Of a stretch of DNA of 64,000 nt, positions 35,376-43,808 are shown piece by piece (the stretch's first letter is position 1; every line of letters begins with the position of its first letter). The notes beneath the pieces were generated by a model, which searched no databases, was not told where the DNA came from, and saw only the letters and a list, made by a program, of their open reading frames with translations. Both the position numbers and the translations under genes were made by a program. The stretch comes from Nitrobacter sp051535235 (GTDB lineage Bacteria > Pseudomonadota > Alphaproteobacteria > Rhizobiales > Xanthobacteraceae): NCBI RefSeq assembly GCF_051535235.1, contig NZ_JBPPLZ010000006.1:62001-126000 (forward strand), written 5' to 3'.

Positions 35376-35541
35376 CTCCCGCTGGCTCGTCGATTGTCCC
35401 ATACCCAGGAGTTTATCGAATGCCGGACGGCATTGCTGGCAAGCGTGGAAGTGAAATCGGGAACGACTCGTCGCTTGGCGAATTGTTTGCCGGGACGGAG
35501 GCCTCCCCCCAGGGCTCGTCTTCAATCCCCGAGAATGCCCC

Positions 35542-35580
35542 AACCCGCCGGTGATCCCCTTCGCCGGCGGGTTATTAATT
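35542..35580 (+). terminator. Hairpin terminator-like element
   Basis: AACCCGCCGG (35542-35551) pairs with CCGGCGGGTT (35564-35573), followed by ATTAATT. The A/T tail is weak but on the plus-strand side. It closes the plus-strand fragment region before the next opposing genes. Confidence 0.55.
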
Positions 35581-35601
35581 TAATTGATTGAACCTTTAGC
35601 T

Positions 35602-35799
35602 TCATCCTGATCTTGATCTCGCCGCGCGGCAGTTCCCGCGGCCCTTGGAGCTAATCCGGAGCAGTCGTCGGTGCGCGGCTGATTCGTGGTCGCTGGCTTT
35701 CTTACGAAGCGCGTCTCTCGCTTTTCCTGCCGGAAGCTTATCGACCTTCTCCGTATCAATGTCCGCAAGGCGGCGGTTTTCGCCGAGTGTTGGGTTCAT
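35602..35799 (-). CDS. Small hypothetical protein, possibly frameshifted
   Basis: This 65-residue frame begins MNPTLGENRRLADIDTEKVD and continues LPAGKARDALRKKASDHESA, a pattern seen in short Rhizobiales proteins of unknown function (recollection). After ESAAH the frame becomes Arg-rich, while the neighbouring frame reads DDCSGLAPRAAGTAARRD to a stop near 35580. A one-base loss there is plausible. Its start shares CATG with the plus-strand gene at 35798. Confidence 0.4.
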   Translation of the reverse strand: MNPTLGENRRLADIDTEKVDKLPAGKARDALRKKASDHESAAHRRLLRISSKGRGNCRAARSRSG

Positions 35800-35962
35800 G
35801 ACACATCCGTTGCAAACGGTGTCGCACGACTATGACAATAGCGAATGCCCGATCTGCAGCAGAGATGGCTTCTCGTTACCGGCCGGAAGGTGCATGAATT
35901 GCCGTCTGGTGACGCGCGCCACGATAACTAAAGACGACCCTCATATAAGGAGGCTGCGATGA
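35798..35962 (+). CDS. 54-residue zinc-ribbon-like protein
   Basis: This short protein (MTHPLQTVSHDYDNSE) has CPIC and, about 15 residues later, CMNC, a typical Cys4 zinc-binding arrangement. Its stop overlaps the start of the next gene (ATGA at 35959-35962), implying translational coupling. The ribosome site is weak. It could bind nucleic acid or a protein partner; the function is unknown. Confidence 0.5.
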   Translation: MTHPLQTVSHDYDNSECPICSRDGFSLPAGRCMNCRLVTRATITKDDPHIRRLR

Positions 35963-36186
35963 AGAAACTGGTGTCGATCGATGAGCGGACCGAAGGAAAA
36001 GATCGCGGCGCGTTCGTCCTACATTGGGTAGAGAACATCGTTGAATACAGCATCGTCACCGATCGGGACGGCACGAAATCTCGGATCGCTAAACCAGCCA
36101 TTCAACAGAGTAAGACAGAGCGCCCTTATTCCGACCAGAATCAGCGCCGCACAATAGAAGCCGAACTCCAACAAACGCATTGCTAG
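35959..36186 (+). CDS. Hypothetical protein coupled to zinc-ribbon ORF
   Basis: This 75-residue protein (MKKLVSIDERTEGKDRGAFV) has a strong ribosome site (aaggagg) and a 4-bp overlap with the upstream ORF. The first 45 residues have typical codon use for the region; the tail from about QQSKTERPYSD is AT-richer and may be frameshifted or replaced. No family is recognised. Confidence 0.5.
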   Translation: MKKLVSIDERTEGKDRGAFVLHWVENIVEYSIVTDRDGTKSRIAKPAIQQSKTERPYSDQNQRRTIEAELQQTHC

Positions 36187-36650
36187 ATTCAGAACCGTCA
36201 AACTCGCAGATCAAGACATCTTCAAATGCCTGGCCAACGGTTGTTTCGGCGGGAGTAGGCGACGAAGCGAGCGTGACAAGCGCTGCGATCAACACGCCTA
36301 AATCGTAGGGGCACTTCACCTAATCTTTGGCTTTTGCCGTCACGCATCTTTGCGCTAAAACAAAGCATTCATGAAAAAAGGTTGGTATCGTCGATTTAAC
36401 CGGCGCTATTTTTTCGTTCCTTGGTGCTGGTGATGGGCCGCCAAGGTGCTCACCAACGCTTTGGCGGTCTTTCCTTGGCTGTTGCTATCGCACTGCCGGT
36501 CGTCTCCCAACCGATCCATATCAACCGGCTCGCGAAGGTGCGGCAAGCCTTTCGGCTGATCTGGAAAAATAAACTTTTGCCGCGAAGCCATCGCTCGTCG
36601 AAGCGGTCCCCAAACTGAATCGCGTCTAGCAAATTGCGCGACCTTAAGGG
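36187..36650. other. Stretch with only weak coding candidates
   Basis: A minus-strand GTG frame (36089-36319) encodes a signal-peptide-like start (VKCPYDLGVLIAALVTLASS) but overlaps the plus-strand gene ending at 36186. Another minus-strand frame (36406-36591, MASRQKFIFPDQPKGL) lacks a good ribosome site. Neither is convincing. Confidence 0.35.
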
Positions 36651-36773
36651 TCAATAGTCGAGGCGATTATTAAATTGCCCAGCGATTTCCTTGGCTTCGG
36701 CTTTACCGAGGCGTGCCGCATCTCGCGCGGAAATGAGAAGTCCATTCGCAGTATCATCCGCCAAATCAGACAT
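36651..36773 (-). CDS. 40-residue hypothetical protein
   Basis: The ATG at 36773 is preceded by a full-strength ribosome site (AGGAGG at 36780-36785 on the minus strand). The product (MSDLADDTANGLLISARDAA) is a short soluble helical protein ending QFNNRLDY. Function unknown; the strong ribosome site is the main support. Confidence 0.5.
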   Translation of the reverse strand: MSDLADDTANGLLISARDAARLGKAEAKEIAGQFNNRLDY

Positions 36774-36884
36774 TACCAGCCTCCTTTGGCCGGACCTTTA
36801 TTGTTATAAGCAAACAAGTTATCGAATAACGGAAATGCATCCATCGATTTCGAGCGCGTTGGCCGGCTTGAAGAGAATTGCCCA

Positions 36885-37016
36885 ATGCGAAAAACGTTGA
36901 TTGCTGCGGCTCTGTTCGGGTTCACCGCCTGGGCGATCGTCACGTTTGCTATGATGGTCGCGAAGTGGACCAGCCAAGTGCAGGGCGATTCCAGCATCCA
37001 GCGTCAGTCACACTAG
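36885..37016 (+). CDS. 43-residue membrane/exported small protein
   Basis: ATG 36885 to TAG 37014-37016. The product (MRKTLIAAALFGFTAWAIVT) has one hydrophobic N-terminal segment and a short polar tail. It could be a membrane peptide. It is the last candidate gene before the photosynthesis cluster. The 258 bp that follow hold only the PpsR site and the bchI leader. Confidence 0.4.
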   Translation: MRKTLIAAALFGFTAWAIVTFAMMVAKWTSQVQGDSSIQRQSH

Positions 37017-37136
37017 CCACCCGAGGCCGTCCGTCGTCTCGAGGCGTTCGAGCGCTGAGAAGCCCGGCGAACCGTCTTTGACGGCGTCCTGCTTTTTCCT
37101 ATCCCCGCCGTTGACCAGATCGTTTAGTCTGCATAA

Positions 37137-37154
37137 CGTCAATCAAAGTTGACA
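37137..37154. promoter_or_regulatory. PpsR operator upstream of bchI
   Basis: CGT-CAATCAAAGTTG-ACA fits the TGT-N12-ACA operator of PpsR/CrtJ with one change in the left half-site (C for T). It lies 121 bp before bchI and marks the left border of the photosynthesis genes. Confidence 0.7.
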
Positions 37155-37274
37155 CACGTGCCGCGGCCCGACAAGCTGCCTCGGGGAACCGGGCTCGTGC
37201 GGTCGGCTGTGGAACCGCTCGACAGGGTGCGGCTGATCTCAATGGAGCGCTGCAGGACGGAGGACACTTAGCTC

Positions 37275-38300
37275 ATGGCGAGGGCCTTTCCATTTTCGGC
37301 GATCGTCGGCCAGGACGAGATGAAGCTTGCCTTGATGATTGCGGCCGTCGATCCCCGGATCGGCGGCGTTCTCGCCTTCGGCGACCGTGGTTCCGGGAAA
37401 TCGACGGCGGTGCGCGCGCTGGCGGCGCTGTTGCCGACCATGCGGGCCGTCGCGGGCTGCCGCTATCAGTGCGATCCCGATGACGCCACTTCGTGGTGTG
37501 AGGCCTGCAGGGCGCAGGCTCTCAAGGGTAAGCTGAAGTCACATCGCGTGCCGGTGCCGGTGGTCGACCTGCCGCTCGGAGCGACCGAAGACCGCGTGGT
37601 CGGCGCGCTCGATCTCGAGCGCGCGCTGGCGCATGGCGAGAAAACCTTCGAGGCCGGACTGTTGGCGCGCGCCAATCGCGGCTTCCTTTATATCGACGAG
37701 GTGAACCTGCTGGAGGACCACCTGGTCGATCTGCTGCTCGATGTCGCTGCCTCCGGCGAGAACGTCGTCGAACGGGACGGACTCAGTATCCGGCATCCAG
37801 CCAGAATCGTTCTTGTCGGCACTGGCAATCCGGAGGAGGGCGAGTTGCGCCCGCAACTGCTGGATCGCTTCGGTCTGTCGGTCGAGGTCAAGACGCCGGA
37901 CGATCTGCTGACGCGCATCGAAGTGATCAAGCGGCGGGATGCGTTCGAAAACGATCCTGCCGGCTTTGTCGCGCAATGGGCGAAGGAGGAGGCAAGGTCG
38001 CGGAAGACGATTCTGTCGGCCCGTGAGCGGATCGACGAGGTTCTGGTCTCCGACGCCATGCTGACAAGGGCTGCGCAGCTTTGCATGTCGCTTGGCACGG
38101 ACGGATTGCGCGGTGAATTAACGCTCATGCGCGGCGCGCGTGCGGTCGCTGCCATCGAGGGAAAAAAGGTCGTCAACGAAGACCATTTGAAGCGCGTCGC
38201 ACCGGCCGCTTTGCGCCATCGGCTGCGCCGCAATCCGCTCGACGAATCCGGAGCGAGCGTGCGGGTCGAGCGTGCGCTCGCCGAATGTTTTGCCGCATGA
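37275..38300 (+). CDS. bchI: Magnesium chelatase ATPase subunit I
   Basis: This 341-residue AAA+ ATPase drives insertion of Mg2+ into protoporphyrin IX with BchD and BchH. Walker A is GDRGSGKS (36-43) and Walker B is FLYIDEVNLLED. The finger and lid segments are present (PEEGELRPQLLDRFGLSVEV). It is first gene of the cluster in this window, under the PpsR site at 37137. bchD overlaps its stop (ATGA). Confidence 0.97.
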   Translation: MARAFPFSAIVGQDEMKLALMIAAVDPRIGGVLAFGDRGSGKSTAVRALAALLPTMRAVAGCRYQCDPDDATSWCEACRAQALKGKLKSHRVPVPVVDLPLGATEDRVVGALDLERALAHGEKTFEAGLLARANRGFLYIDEVNLLEDHLVDLLLDVAASGENVVERDGLSIRHPARIVLVGTGNPEEGELRPQLLDRFGLSVEVKTPDDLLTRIEVIKRRDAFENDPAGFVAQWAKEEARSRKTILSARERIDEVLVSDAMLTRAAQLCMSLGTDGLRGELTLMRGARAVAAIEGKKVVNEDHLKRVAPAALRHRLRRNPLDESGASVRVERALAECFAA

Positions 38301-40054
38301 GCACGGGCGCGGAGATCTGGTTGGACGCGGTAACCTCGGCCGCATTGTTCGCGGTCGATCCCGTCGGCGTCGGCGGCATTTGCGTCCGGGCGAGCCCGGG
38401 CCCTGTGAGGGATCGCTGGCTCGCGATCTTGCGGGCCTGCTTTCCGCTTTCCGTCCCGTTCCGAAAATTGCCGCCGGCGATCTCGGAGGACCGCCTGCTG
38501 GGCGGCCTGGATCTCGCGGCGACGCTGCGGGCAGGACGGCCGGTGGTCGACCGGGGGCTGCTGGCGGACATCGATGGCGGCGTTTTGCTTGCGGTGATGG
38601 CTGAACGGTTGCCGCCCGCCACGATGGGACGTTTGAACGCCGTCATGGATCGCCGCGAGGTTGTTGTCGAGCGCGACGGCGTGTCGCGACGGATGCCGTC
38701 ATCCTTTGGTGTCGTTGCCTTCGATGAAGGCGTGGACGATGAACAGGCGCCGGCTGCGTTGTGCGACCGTCTCGCGTTCCAGCTCGATCTCCAGTCCTTG
38801 GGCGGCGCAGATGCGAGTTCAGCCGGCTTCGACTTCGAGGCCGACGATCTCATTGCGGCCCGTCACCGGTTGGTGGAGACGACGATAGCGGCAGACCTTG
38901 TCGAGACACTATGCCAGGTCGCGGTCTCACTCGGCATCGCCTCGCTTCGCGCACCCCTGCTGGCTGTTCGTGTGGCGCGGGCAGCGGCGGCACTCGACTG
39001 CGATGAGGTCGTGGGGCGCGCGCATCTGGAACTCGCTGCACGACTGGTGCTGGCTCCGCGCGCGACGGTGTTGCCGGCGCCGCCGGAGCAGGAGCCGGAG
39101 CGGCCTTGCGATCAAGAACCTGGCGAAGCTGAGGACAGTCGCGATGACGAGATCTCGATCGAGGATCTCGTTCTCGAAGCTGCACAGGCCGCGATCCCAC
39201 CCGACCTGTTGAAGCGGCTGCAAGACAACAGCCTCAATCGACCTCGCAACTCGAGTGCCGGCAAGCAGGGACAGTCACGCGCGGGTCCACGGCGCGGCCG
39301 GCCCACTGGTGTGCGCCGTGGAGAGCTCGGTCGCGGCGCCGGGCTGAATCTGCTGGAAACATTGCGCGCGGCTGCGCCTTGGCAGCCGCTTCGCCGGATT
39401 TCAGCGAGCAACGAATCCGGCGGAGCGACACGCATTTTCATCCGCAAGGAAGATTTCCGCATCAAGCGCTTCAAGCAACGCAGCGCGACCTCGACGATCT
39501 TCGTCGTCGACGCTTCCGGCTCCTCGGCATTGCAGCGACTTGCCGAAGTCAAGGGTGCGATCGAGTTGCTGCTGGCCGATTGCTACATCCGGCGCGATGA
39601 GGTCGCATTGATCGCATTTCGCGGCCAAACGGCCGAGCTGGTTCTGCCTCCGACGCGATCGCTGACCCGTGTCAGGCGCAGCCTTGCAGCGATTGCCGGC
39701 GGCGGCGGAACGCCATTGTCGGTCGCGATCGCCTCGGCGACCACGCTCGCGTCCGCGATCCGCAGCAAGGGTCATTCGCCGACGGTCGTGTTGATGACGG
39801 ATGGGCGCGCCAACATGACACGCGACGGCAGCGGAGGACGTGCCGCCGCGGAAGCCGAAGCGCAAGAGGCGGCGCGGCAGCTGCGTGTCGCCGGTATTCC
39901 CGCGGTCGTCATCGACACCTCGCCGCGTCCGCACCCGCAGGCCGAGCGGATCGCGACGGAGATGAGGGCGCGCTATGTCGCGCTACCCTATGCCGATGCC
40001 ACAAGGCTCTCGCGAGTGGTGCAGGCAAACATCCGCGGGGATGGTCAGGCATGA
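38297..40054 (+). CDS. bchD: Magnesium chelatase subunit D
   Basis: This protein of about 585 residues has a degenerate AAA+ N-terminal half, a Pro/Glu/Asp-rich linker (about 255-300: PPEQEPERPCDQEPGEAED) and a C-terminal integrin-I/VWA domain with MIDAS motif DASGS. It bridges BchI to BchH. Start 38297 overlaps the bchI TGA (ATGA); an in-frame ATG at 38285 is possible but not needed. Confidence 0.96.
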   Translation: MSTGAEIWLDAVTSAALFAVDPVGVGGICVRASPGPVRDRWLAILRACFPLSVPFRKLPPAISEDRLLGGLDLAATLRAGRPVVDRGLLADIDGGVLLAVMAERLPPATMGRLNAVMDRREVVVERDGVSRRMPSSFGVVAFDEGVDDEQAPAALCDRLAFQLDLQSLGGADASSAGFDFEADDLIAARHRLVETTIAADLVETLCQVAVSLGIASLRAPLLAVRVARAAAALDCDEVVGRAHLELAARLVLAPRATVLPAPPEQEPERPCDQEPGEAEDSRDDEISIEDLVLEAAQAAIPPDLLKRLQDNSLNRPRNSSAGKQGQSRAGPRRGRPTGVRRGELGRGAGLNLLETLRAAAPWQPLRRISASNESGGATRIFIRKEDFRIKRFKQRSATSTIFVVDASGSSALQRLAEVKGAIELLLADCYIRRDEVALIAFRGQTAELVLPPTRSLTRVRRSLAAIAGGGGTPLSVAIASATTLASAIRSKGHSPTVVLMTDGRANMTRDGSGGRAAAEAEAQEAARQLRVAGIPAVVIDTSPRPHPQAERIATEMRARYVALPYADATRLSRVVQANIRGDGQA

Positions 40055-40199
40055 TGATCGCGAACGCGCTTCGGCAACCGCTCTCCCTGCGCGATCTGCG
40101 CATCGTCCGGACCGGCGGCGGCCGGGTGCCCGCCCGAGTTGGTATCCAGCACCGGCTTGCTGGAACGAACGATAGTCAAGATGCATTTTCACGGCTTGG

Positions 40200-40217
40200 T
40201 GACAAGATATCCTGTCA
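40200..40217. promoter_or_regulatory. 18-bp inverted repeat between bchD and hydrolase
   Basis: TGACA-AGATATCC-TGTCA has the half-sites of a PpsR operator but in the opposite orientation (TGACA…TGTCA instead of TGTCA…TGACA). It lies 64 bp before the hydrolase start. The rest of the 40055-40280 spacer contains only a doubtful 67-codon frame overlapping the bchD stop. Confidence 0.35.
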
Positions 40218-40280
40218 TCTGGATGCCCAAATGCCGCATTTTGCCGGACAGTAACCGGTCAGGCAATGAGAGGACGATCG

Positions 40281-41252
40281 ATGCAGCAGGTCTCATCAAC
40301 GGCAAGTGCCCAGGACGCCAATCCGGCGCGCGAGGAGACGTTGCCGGCTCCGCTGTCGGGCAAGCGCACCGAGCTTGCCGATCGGCATCACGGCCAGATC
40401 ATGCTCTATGGACAGAGTCTGACATCTCCGGGTGGGACCGCGCCGCCCTTGCTGCTGGTGCACAGCATCAATGCGGCCGGAACGGCCTACGAGATGAAGC
40501 CGCTGTTCGAGCACTATAGCGGCAAGCGTGCGGTCTATGCTTTGGACCTTCCGGGTTTCGGCCTGTCCGACCGCAGCGACAGAAAATACACGCCGCGGCT
40601 GATGACGGACGCCATTCATGCAGCGGTGCACGAAATTCAGCGAGTGGAGGGCGATGACCCCATCGACATCGCCGCGCTGTCGCTGGGATGTGAGTTCGCG
40701 GCACGCGCTGCGACCGAGACGCCGAATGCGTTCCGCAGCATTGCGCTCATCAGTCCGACCGGTTTCGATCGCCGCTCTGCCCGGGCTGCAGGGCGGACTG
40801 GAGGCGATGGCACGCGCGCGATGCCCTGGCTGCTTGGATTGCTGAGGTTTCCGCTATGGAGGCAGGGCTTCTTCCAGGCTCTTACCTCCCGCGCCAGCAT
40901 CCGCTTCTTCCTTCAGAAGAGCTGGGGTTCGAAAGAGATCGACGAGGGGTTGCTCGAATACGATTACATCACCACGCATCAACCGGGCGCGGAAAACGCA
41001 CCTTACTATTTCGTGTCGGGCTACCTCTTCAGCACGGATGCGATGAAACTCTACCGGAACCTCTCGATGCCCGTCTGGATGTCCCACGGTTTGCGCGGAG
41101 ACTTTGTCGACTACGAACAAAAAGTGCTCGTCCAGCGGCTGCCGAATTGGGATATTTCGGTTTTTCAGACGGGCGCCATGCCGCATTTCGAAAAGCTTGC
41201 GGAATTCATCGCGCTCTACGAAAGCTTCCTGACTCGTTTGGTGACGAAATAA
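40281..41252 (+). CDS. Alpha/beta hydrolase inside the bchI-bchD-bchO group
   Basis: This protein of about 323 residues has the alpha/beta-hydrolase core: LLLVHSINAAGTAYEM oxyanion region and nucleophile elbow ALSLGCEFA. The nucleophile position in A-L-S-L-G-C is Ser-like but not the usual G-x-S-x-G. A C-terminal His lies in MPHFEKL. It is distinct from BchO, which follows at 41312. The start at 40281 follows gagagg. Its role is unknown; position suggests pigment synthesis or a membrane-lipid function. Confidence 0.8.
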   Translation: MQQVSSTASAQDANPAREETLPAPLSGKRTELADRHHGQIMLYGQSLTSPGGTAPPLLLVHSINAAGTAYEMKPLFEHYSGKRAVYALDLPGFGLSDRSDRKYTPRLMTDAIHAAVHEIQRVEGDDPIDIAALSLGCEFAARAATETPNAFRSIALISPTGFDRRSARAAGRTGGDGTRAMPWLLGLLRFPLWRQGFFQALTSRASIRFFLQKSWGSKEIDEGLLEYDYITTHQPGAENAPYYFVSGYLFSTDAMKLYRNLSMPVWMSHGLRGDFVDYEQKVLVQRLPNWDISVFQTGAMPHFEKLAEFIALYESFLTRLVTK

Positions 41253-41311
41253 ACTCATCTCTGAGACGCATGTATCGGTGACTTCGTAACTTCTTTGTCA
41301 GTGGCGGCACG

Positions 41312-42217
41312 ATGGGTGCAAAACTGTCCTGGCGTGCCGATGGCGCGGACTGGCCTAACCGCGAAGCAAGCCGCTTCGTGGAAGCCGCCGGATACCGCTG
41401 GCACGTTCAGATCATGGGATCAGGTCCCGTCGCGTTGCTCGCGCACGGGACCGGATCGGCCACGCATTCCTGGCGCACGCTCATGCCGCTCCTGGCGCGG
41501 CGCTTTACGGTGGTCGCGCCGGATTTGCCTGGTCACGGTTTTACCGAGATGCCGCCGGCCTTTCGATTGTCGCTTCCCAGCATGGCGCGGGATCTCGCCG
41601 CGCTTTGCAGGCAACTCGATGTGAAGCCGCAAGTCGCGATCGGCCATTCGGCCGGAGCCGCGATTCTCACGCGCATGGCGCTTGACCGATCGATCGAGCC
41701 GAGCCTGATCGTCAGCCTCAATGGCGCCTTTCTGCCGTTTGGCGGCTTTGCCGCGCTGGTGTTCTCGCCGCTCGCCAAAGCCTTGACGTTCAACCCGCTA
41801 GTGCCGCGGCTGGTCGCCCGGCGTGGCGGTGATCCGGCTGCGGTGCACCGGTTGATCACCGGAACAGGATCGATCATCGACGCCGAAGGCGAGCGGCTCT
41901 ATGGCAAGCTTGTCTCCACCCCCGCGCATGTCGCGGCCGCCTTGCAGATGATGGCGAATTGGGAATTGCGTCCGCTGGTCCGTGATCTGCCCAGGCTGCA
42001 ACCTGTCCTCCTGCTGATCGCAGCCTCCAACGATCGCACGATTCCGCCGGACATCGCGCGGAGGGTTCGGGAGATCCTGCCCAAGGCAAAATTGAAGATG
42101 ATTCCGGGACATGGTCATCTCATGCACGAGGAAGTGCCCGAACTTGCCGCGCAAATCATCATTGACGAAGGAATCTCTTCCGGTGTCATTGCGCCGCAAC
42201 AGGGAATGTCAACTTGA
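41312..42217 (+). CDS. bchO: BchO, alpha/beta hydrolase of bacteriochlorophyll synthesis
   Basis: This 301-residue protein has the BchO N-terminal signature (DWPNREASRFVEAAGYRWHVQ), HGTGSATHSWR, and nucleophile GHSAG (about 113-117), with His in GHGHLMHEE near the C-terminus. BchO normally sits with bchI and bchD; its exact reaction is not settled, possibly a Mg-porphyrin-related hydrolase. It is the last gene before the crtI operator. Confidence 0.93.
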   Translation: MGAKLSWRADGADWPNREASRFVEAAGYRWHVQIMGSGPVALLAHGTGSATHSWRTLMPLLARRFTVVAPDLPGHGFTEMPPAFRLSLPSMARDLAALCRQLDVKPQVAIGHSAGAAILTRMALDRSIEPSLIVSLNGAFLPFGGFAALVFSPLAKALTFNPLVPRLVARRGGDPAAVHRLITGTGSIIDAEGERLYGKLVSTPAHVAAALQMMANWELRPLVRDLPRLQPVLLLIAASNDRTIPPDIARRVREILPKAKLKMIPGHGHLMHEEVPELAAQIIIDEGISSGVIAPQQGMST

Positions 42218-42257
42218 CTTGATATTTTTCTGGCGCAACCGTCAATTTAAGTTTACA
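42207..42257. promoter_or_regulatory. Two PpsR half-palindrome sites upstream of crtI
   Basis: TGT-CAACTTGACTTG-ATA (42207-42224) and CGT-CAATTTAAGTTT-ACA (42240-42257) are both TGT-N12-ACA-like with one mismatch each. Two spaced sites fit cooperative binding of PpsR. The second ends 9 bp before the crtI start and the first overlaps the bchO C-terminus. Confidence 0.65.
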
Positions 42258-42266
42258 CTTTGCGTC

Positions 42267-43808
42267 ATGCTCGATGTCTCGCCCCCCATTCATGCGCGGA
42301 CGTTCCGCGCCGACCCCCGGCCGCACGCTGTCGTCATTGGCAGCGGATTCGGCGGACTGGCGGCGGCGGTGCGGCTGGGAGCGCGGGGATATCGCACGAC
42401 CGTTCTGGAAAAGCTCGATGCGCCGGGCGGGCGGGCCTATGTGCATCGGCAGGATGGCTTCACCTTCGATGCCGGCCCCACAATTATCACCGCTCCCTTC
42501 CTGTTCGAGGAGCTATGGTGGCTGTGCGGCCGCCGGCTTGCCGATGACGTCACGCTGAAGCCCGTGTCGCCGTTCTACCGCATTCGCTTCGACGACGGCG
42601 CCGTGTTCGATTGCTCCGGCGATGCGGCGGAAATGCGCGAACAAATCGCCCGCTTCTCAACGGACGACGTCGCCGGTTACGAAAACTTTCTGAAAGCCAG
42701 CGAGGCCATCTTCAAGGTTGGATTCGAGGAACTGGGCGACGTGCCCTTTGACTCCTGGAAGGACATGGCGCGCATCGTGCCGGCGATGCTCCGCTTGAAG
42801 AGCTATCGTACTGTGTATGATTTTGTCGCGTCCTTCGTGCGCGACGAGCGGCTGCGTGTCGTGCTGAGCTTTCATCCGCTTCTGATCGGCGGCAATCCGT
42901 TTACGACCACCTCGATCTACTGCCTGATCGCATTCCTGGAGCGGCGCTGGGGCGTGCATTTCGCGATGGGCGGCACCGGCAGCCTGGTGAAGGGACTGGT
43001 CGGCTTGATAGAGGGGCAGGGCGGATCGGTCCGGTGCGGATCCGAGGTCGCCGAGATCCTGACGCAACGAGGCGTCGCCACCGGCGTACGGCTCGCGAGT
43101 GGCGAGACCTTGCAGGCCGATATCGTGGTGTCGAATGCCGATCCTGCCTGGACTTATAAGAAACTGCTGCCGGGAATTGCGCGCAAACGCTGGACCGATC
43201 GCCGCATCGACAATGCGCGCTACTCGATGAGCCTGTTCGTCTGGTATTTCGGCACGCGCCGCCGCTATGACCACGTCGCGCATCACACAATCCTGCTCGG
43301 GCCACGCTATCGCGGACTGCTGCAGGACATCTTCGAGCGAAAGGTGCTGGCGGAGGATTTCAGCCTCTATCTCCACCGGCCGACCGCGACTGATCCCTCG
43401 CTGGCGCCGCCGGGTTGCGATGCCTTTTATGTGCTGTCGCCGGTCCCGCATCTCGAGAGCGGCATCGACTGGTCGGTCCAGGCCGAGCCTTATCGTCAAC
43501 GGATCGAACGGGCGCTCAGTGAGACCGTCTTGCCGAATCTCGGGCGCGACGTGGTGAGCTCGCGAATTTTGACCCCGCAGGATTTCCAGGATCGACTCTC
43601 ATCCTATCGTGGCGCGGCCTTCGGACTCGAGCCGGTCCTGACCCAGAGTGCGTGGTTCCGCCCGCACAACAGGAGCGAAGAGGTCGAGCGGCTGTTTCTC
43701 GTCGGCGCCGGCACGCATCCAGGCGCCGGCCTTCCTGGCGTCCTGTCCTCGGCCCGTGTGCTCGACGACATCGTTCCCGATGCAAAATCGCTGGAGAAGA
43801 TCGCGTGA
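42267..43808 (+). CDS. crtI: Phytoene desaturase
   Basis: This 513-residue FAD enzyme desaturates phytoene to neurosporene/lycopene. The N-terminal dinucleotide motif is AVVIGSGFGGLAAAVRLGARG (about 21-40), and the C-terminal signature is FLVGAGTHPGAGLPGVLSSA. Start 42267 (MLDVSPPIHARTF) is used because the longer upstream frame overlaps bchO. It is in an operon with crtB. Confidence 0.96.
   Translation: MLDVSPPIHARTFRADPRPHAVVIGSGFGGLAAAVRLGARGYRTTVLEKLDAPGGRAYVHRQDGFTFDAGPTIITAPFLFEELWWLCGRRLADDVTLKPVSPFYRIRFDDGAVFDCSGDAAEMREQIARFSTDDVAGYENFLKASEAIFKVGFEELGDVPFDSWKDMARIVPAMLRLKSYRTVYDFVASFVRDERLRVVLSFHPLLIGGNPFTTTSIYCLIAFLERRWGVHFAMGGTGSLVKGLVGLIEGQGGSVRCGSEVAEILTQRGVATGVRLASGETLQADIVVSNADPAWTYKKLLPGIARKRWTDRRIDNARYSMSLFVWYFGTRRRYDHVAHHTILLGPRYRGLLQDIFERKVLAEDFSLYLHRPTATDPSLAPPGCDAFYVLSPVPHLESGIDWSVQAEPYRQRIERALSETVLPNLGRDVVSSRILTPQDFQDRLSSYRGAAFGLEPVLTQSAWFRPHNRSEEVERLFLVGAGTHPGAGLPGVLSSARVLDDIVPDAKSLEKIA

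Larger units (their letters stand above)
32461..37136. mobile_element. Probable decayed genomic island behind tRNA-His
   Basis: This 4.7-kb stretch starts exactly at the tRNA 3' end and ends at the photosynthesis cluster. Reading by eye, it is less GC-rich than its flanks. Its genes are small, mostly unrecognised, point both ways and include a gene broken into three frames. Short 10-bp repeats follow the tRNA. No integrase or transposase is visible, and no second copy of the tRNA 3' end was found in the window. The island call rests on position, composition and gene decay. Confidence 0.55.

Noticed and set aside
36406..36654. 82-codon minus-strand frame
   Set aside because: Non-ATG start, poor ribosome site and odd composition; mentioned only in the interval note.
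32461..37274. Integrase, transposase or second tRNA-His 3' copy
   Set aside because: Looked for and not seen within the window.
40051..40254. 67-codon frame overlapping the bchD stop
   Set aside because: Start overlap is present, but there is no protein-like feature or ribosome site; not listed as a gene.
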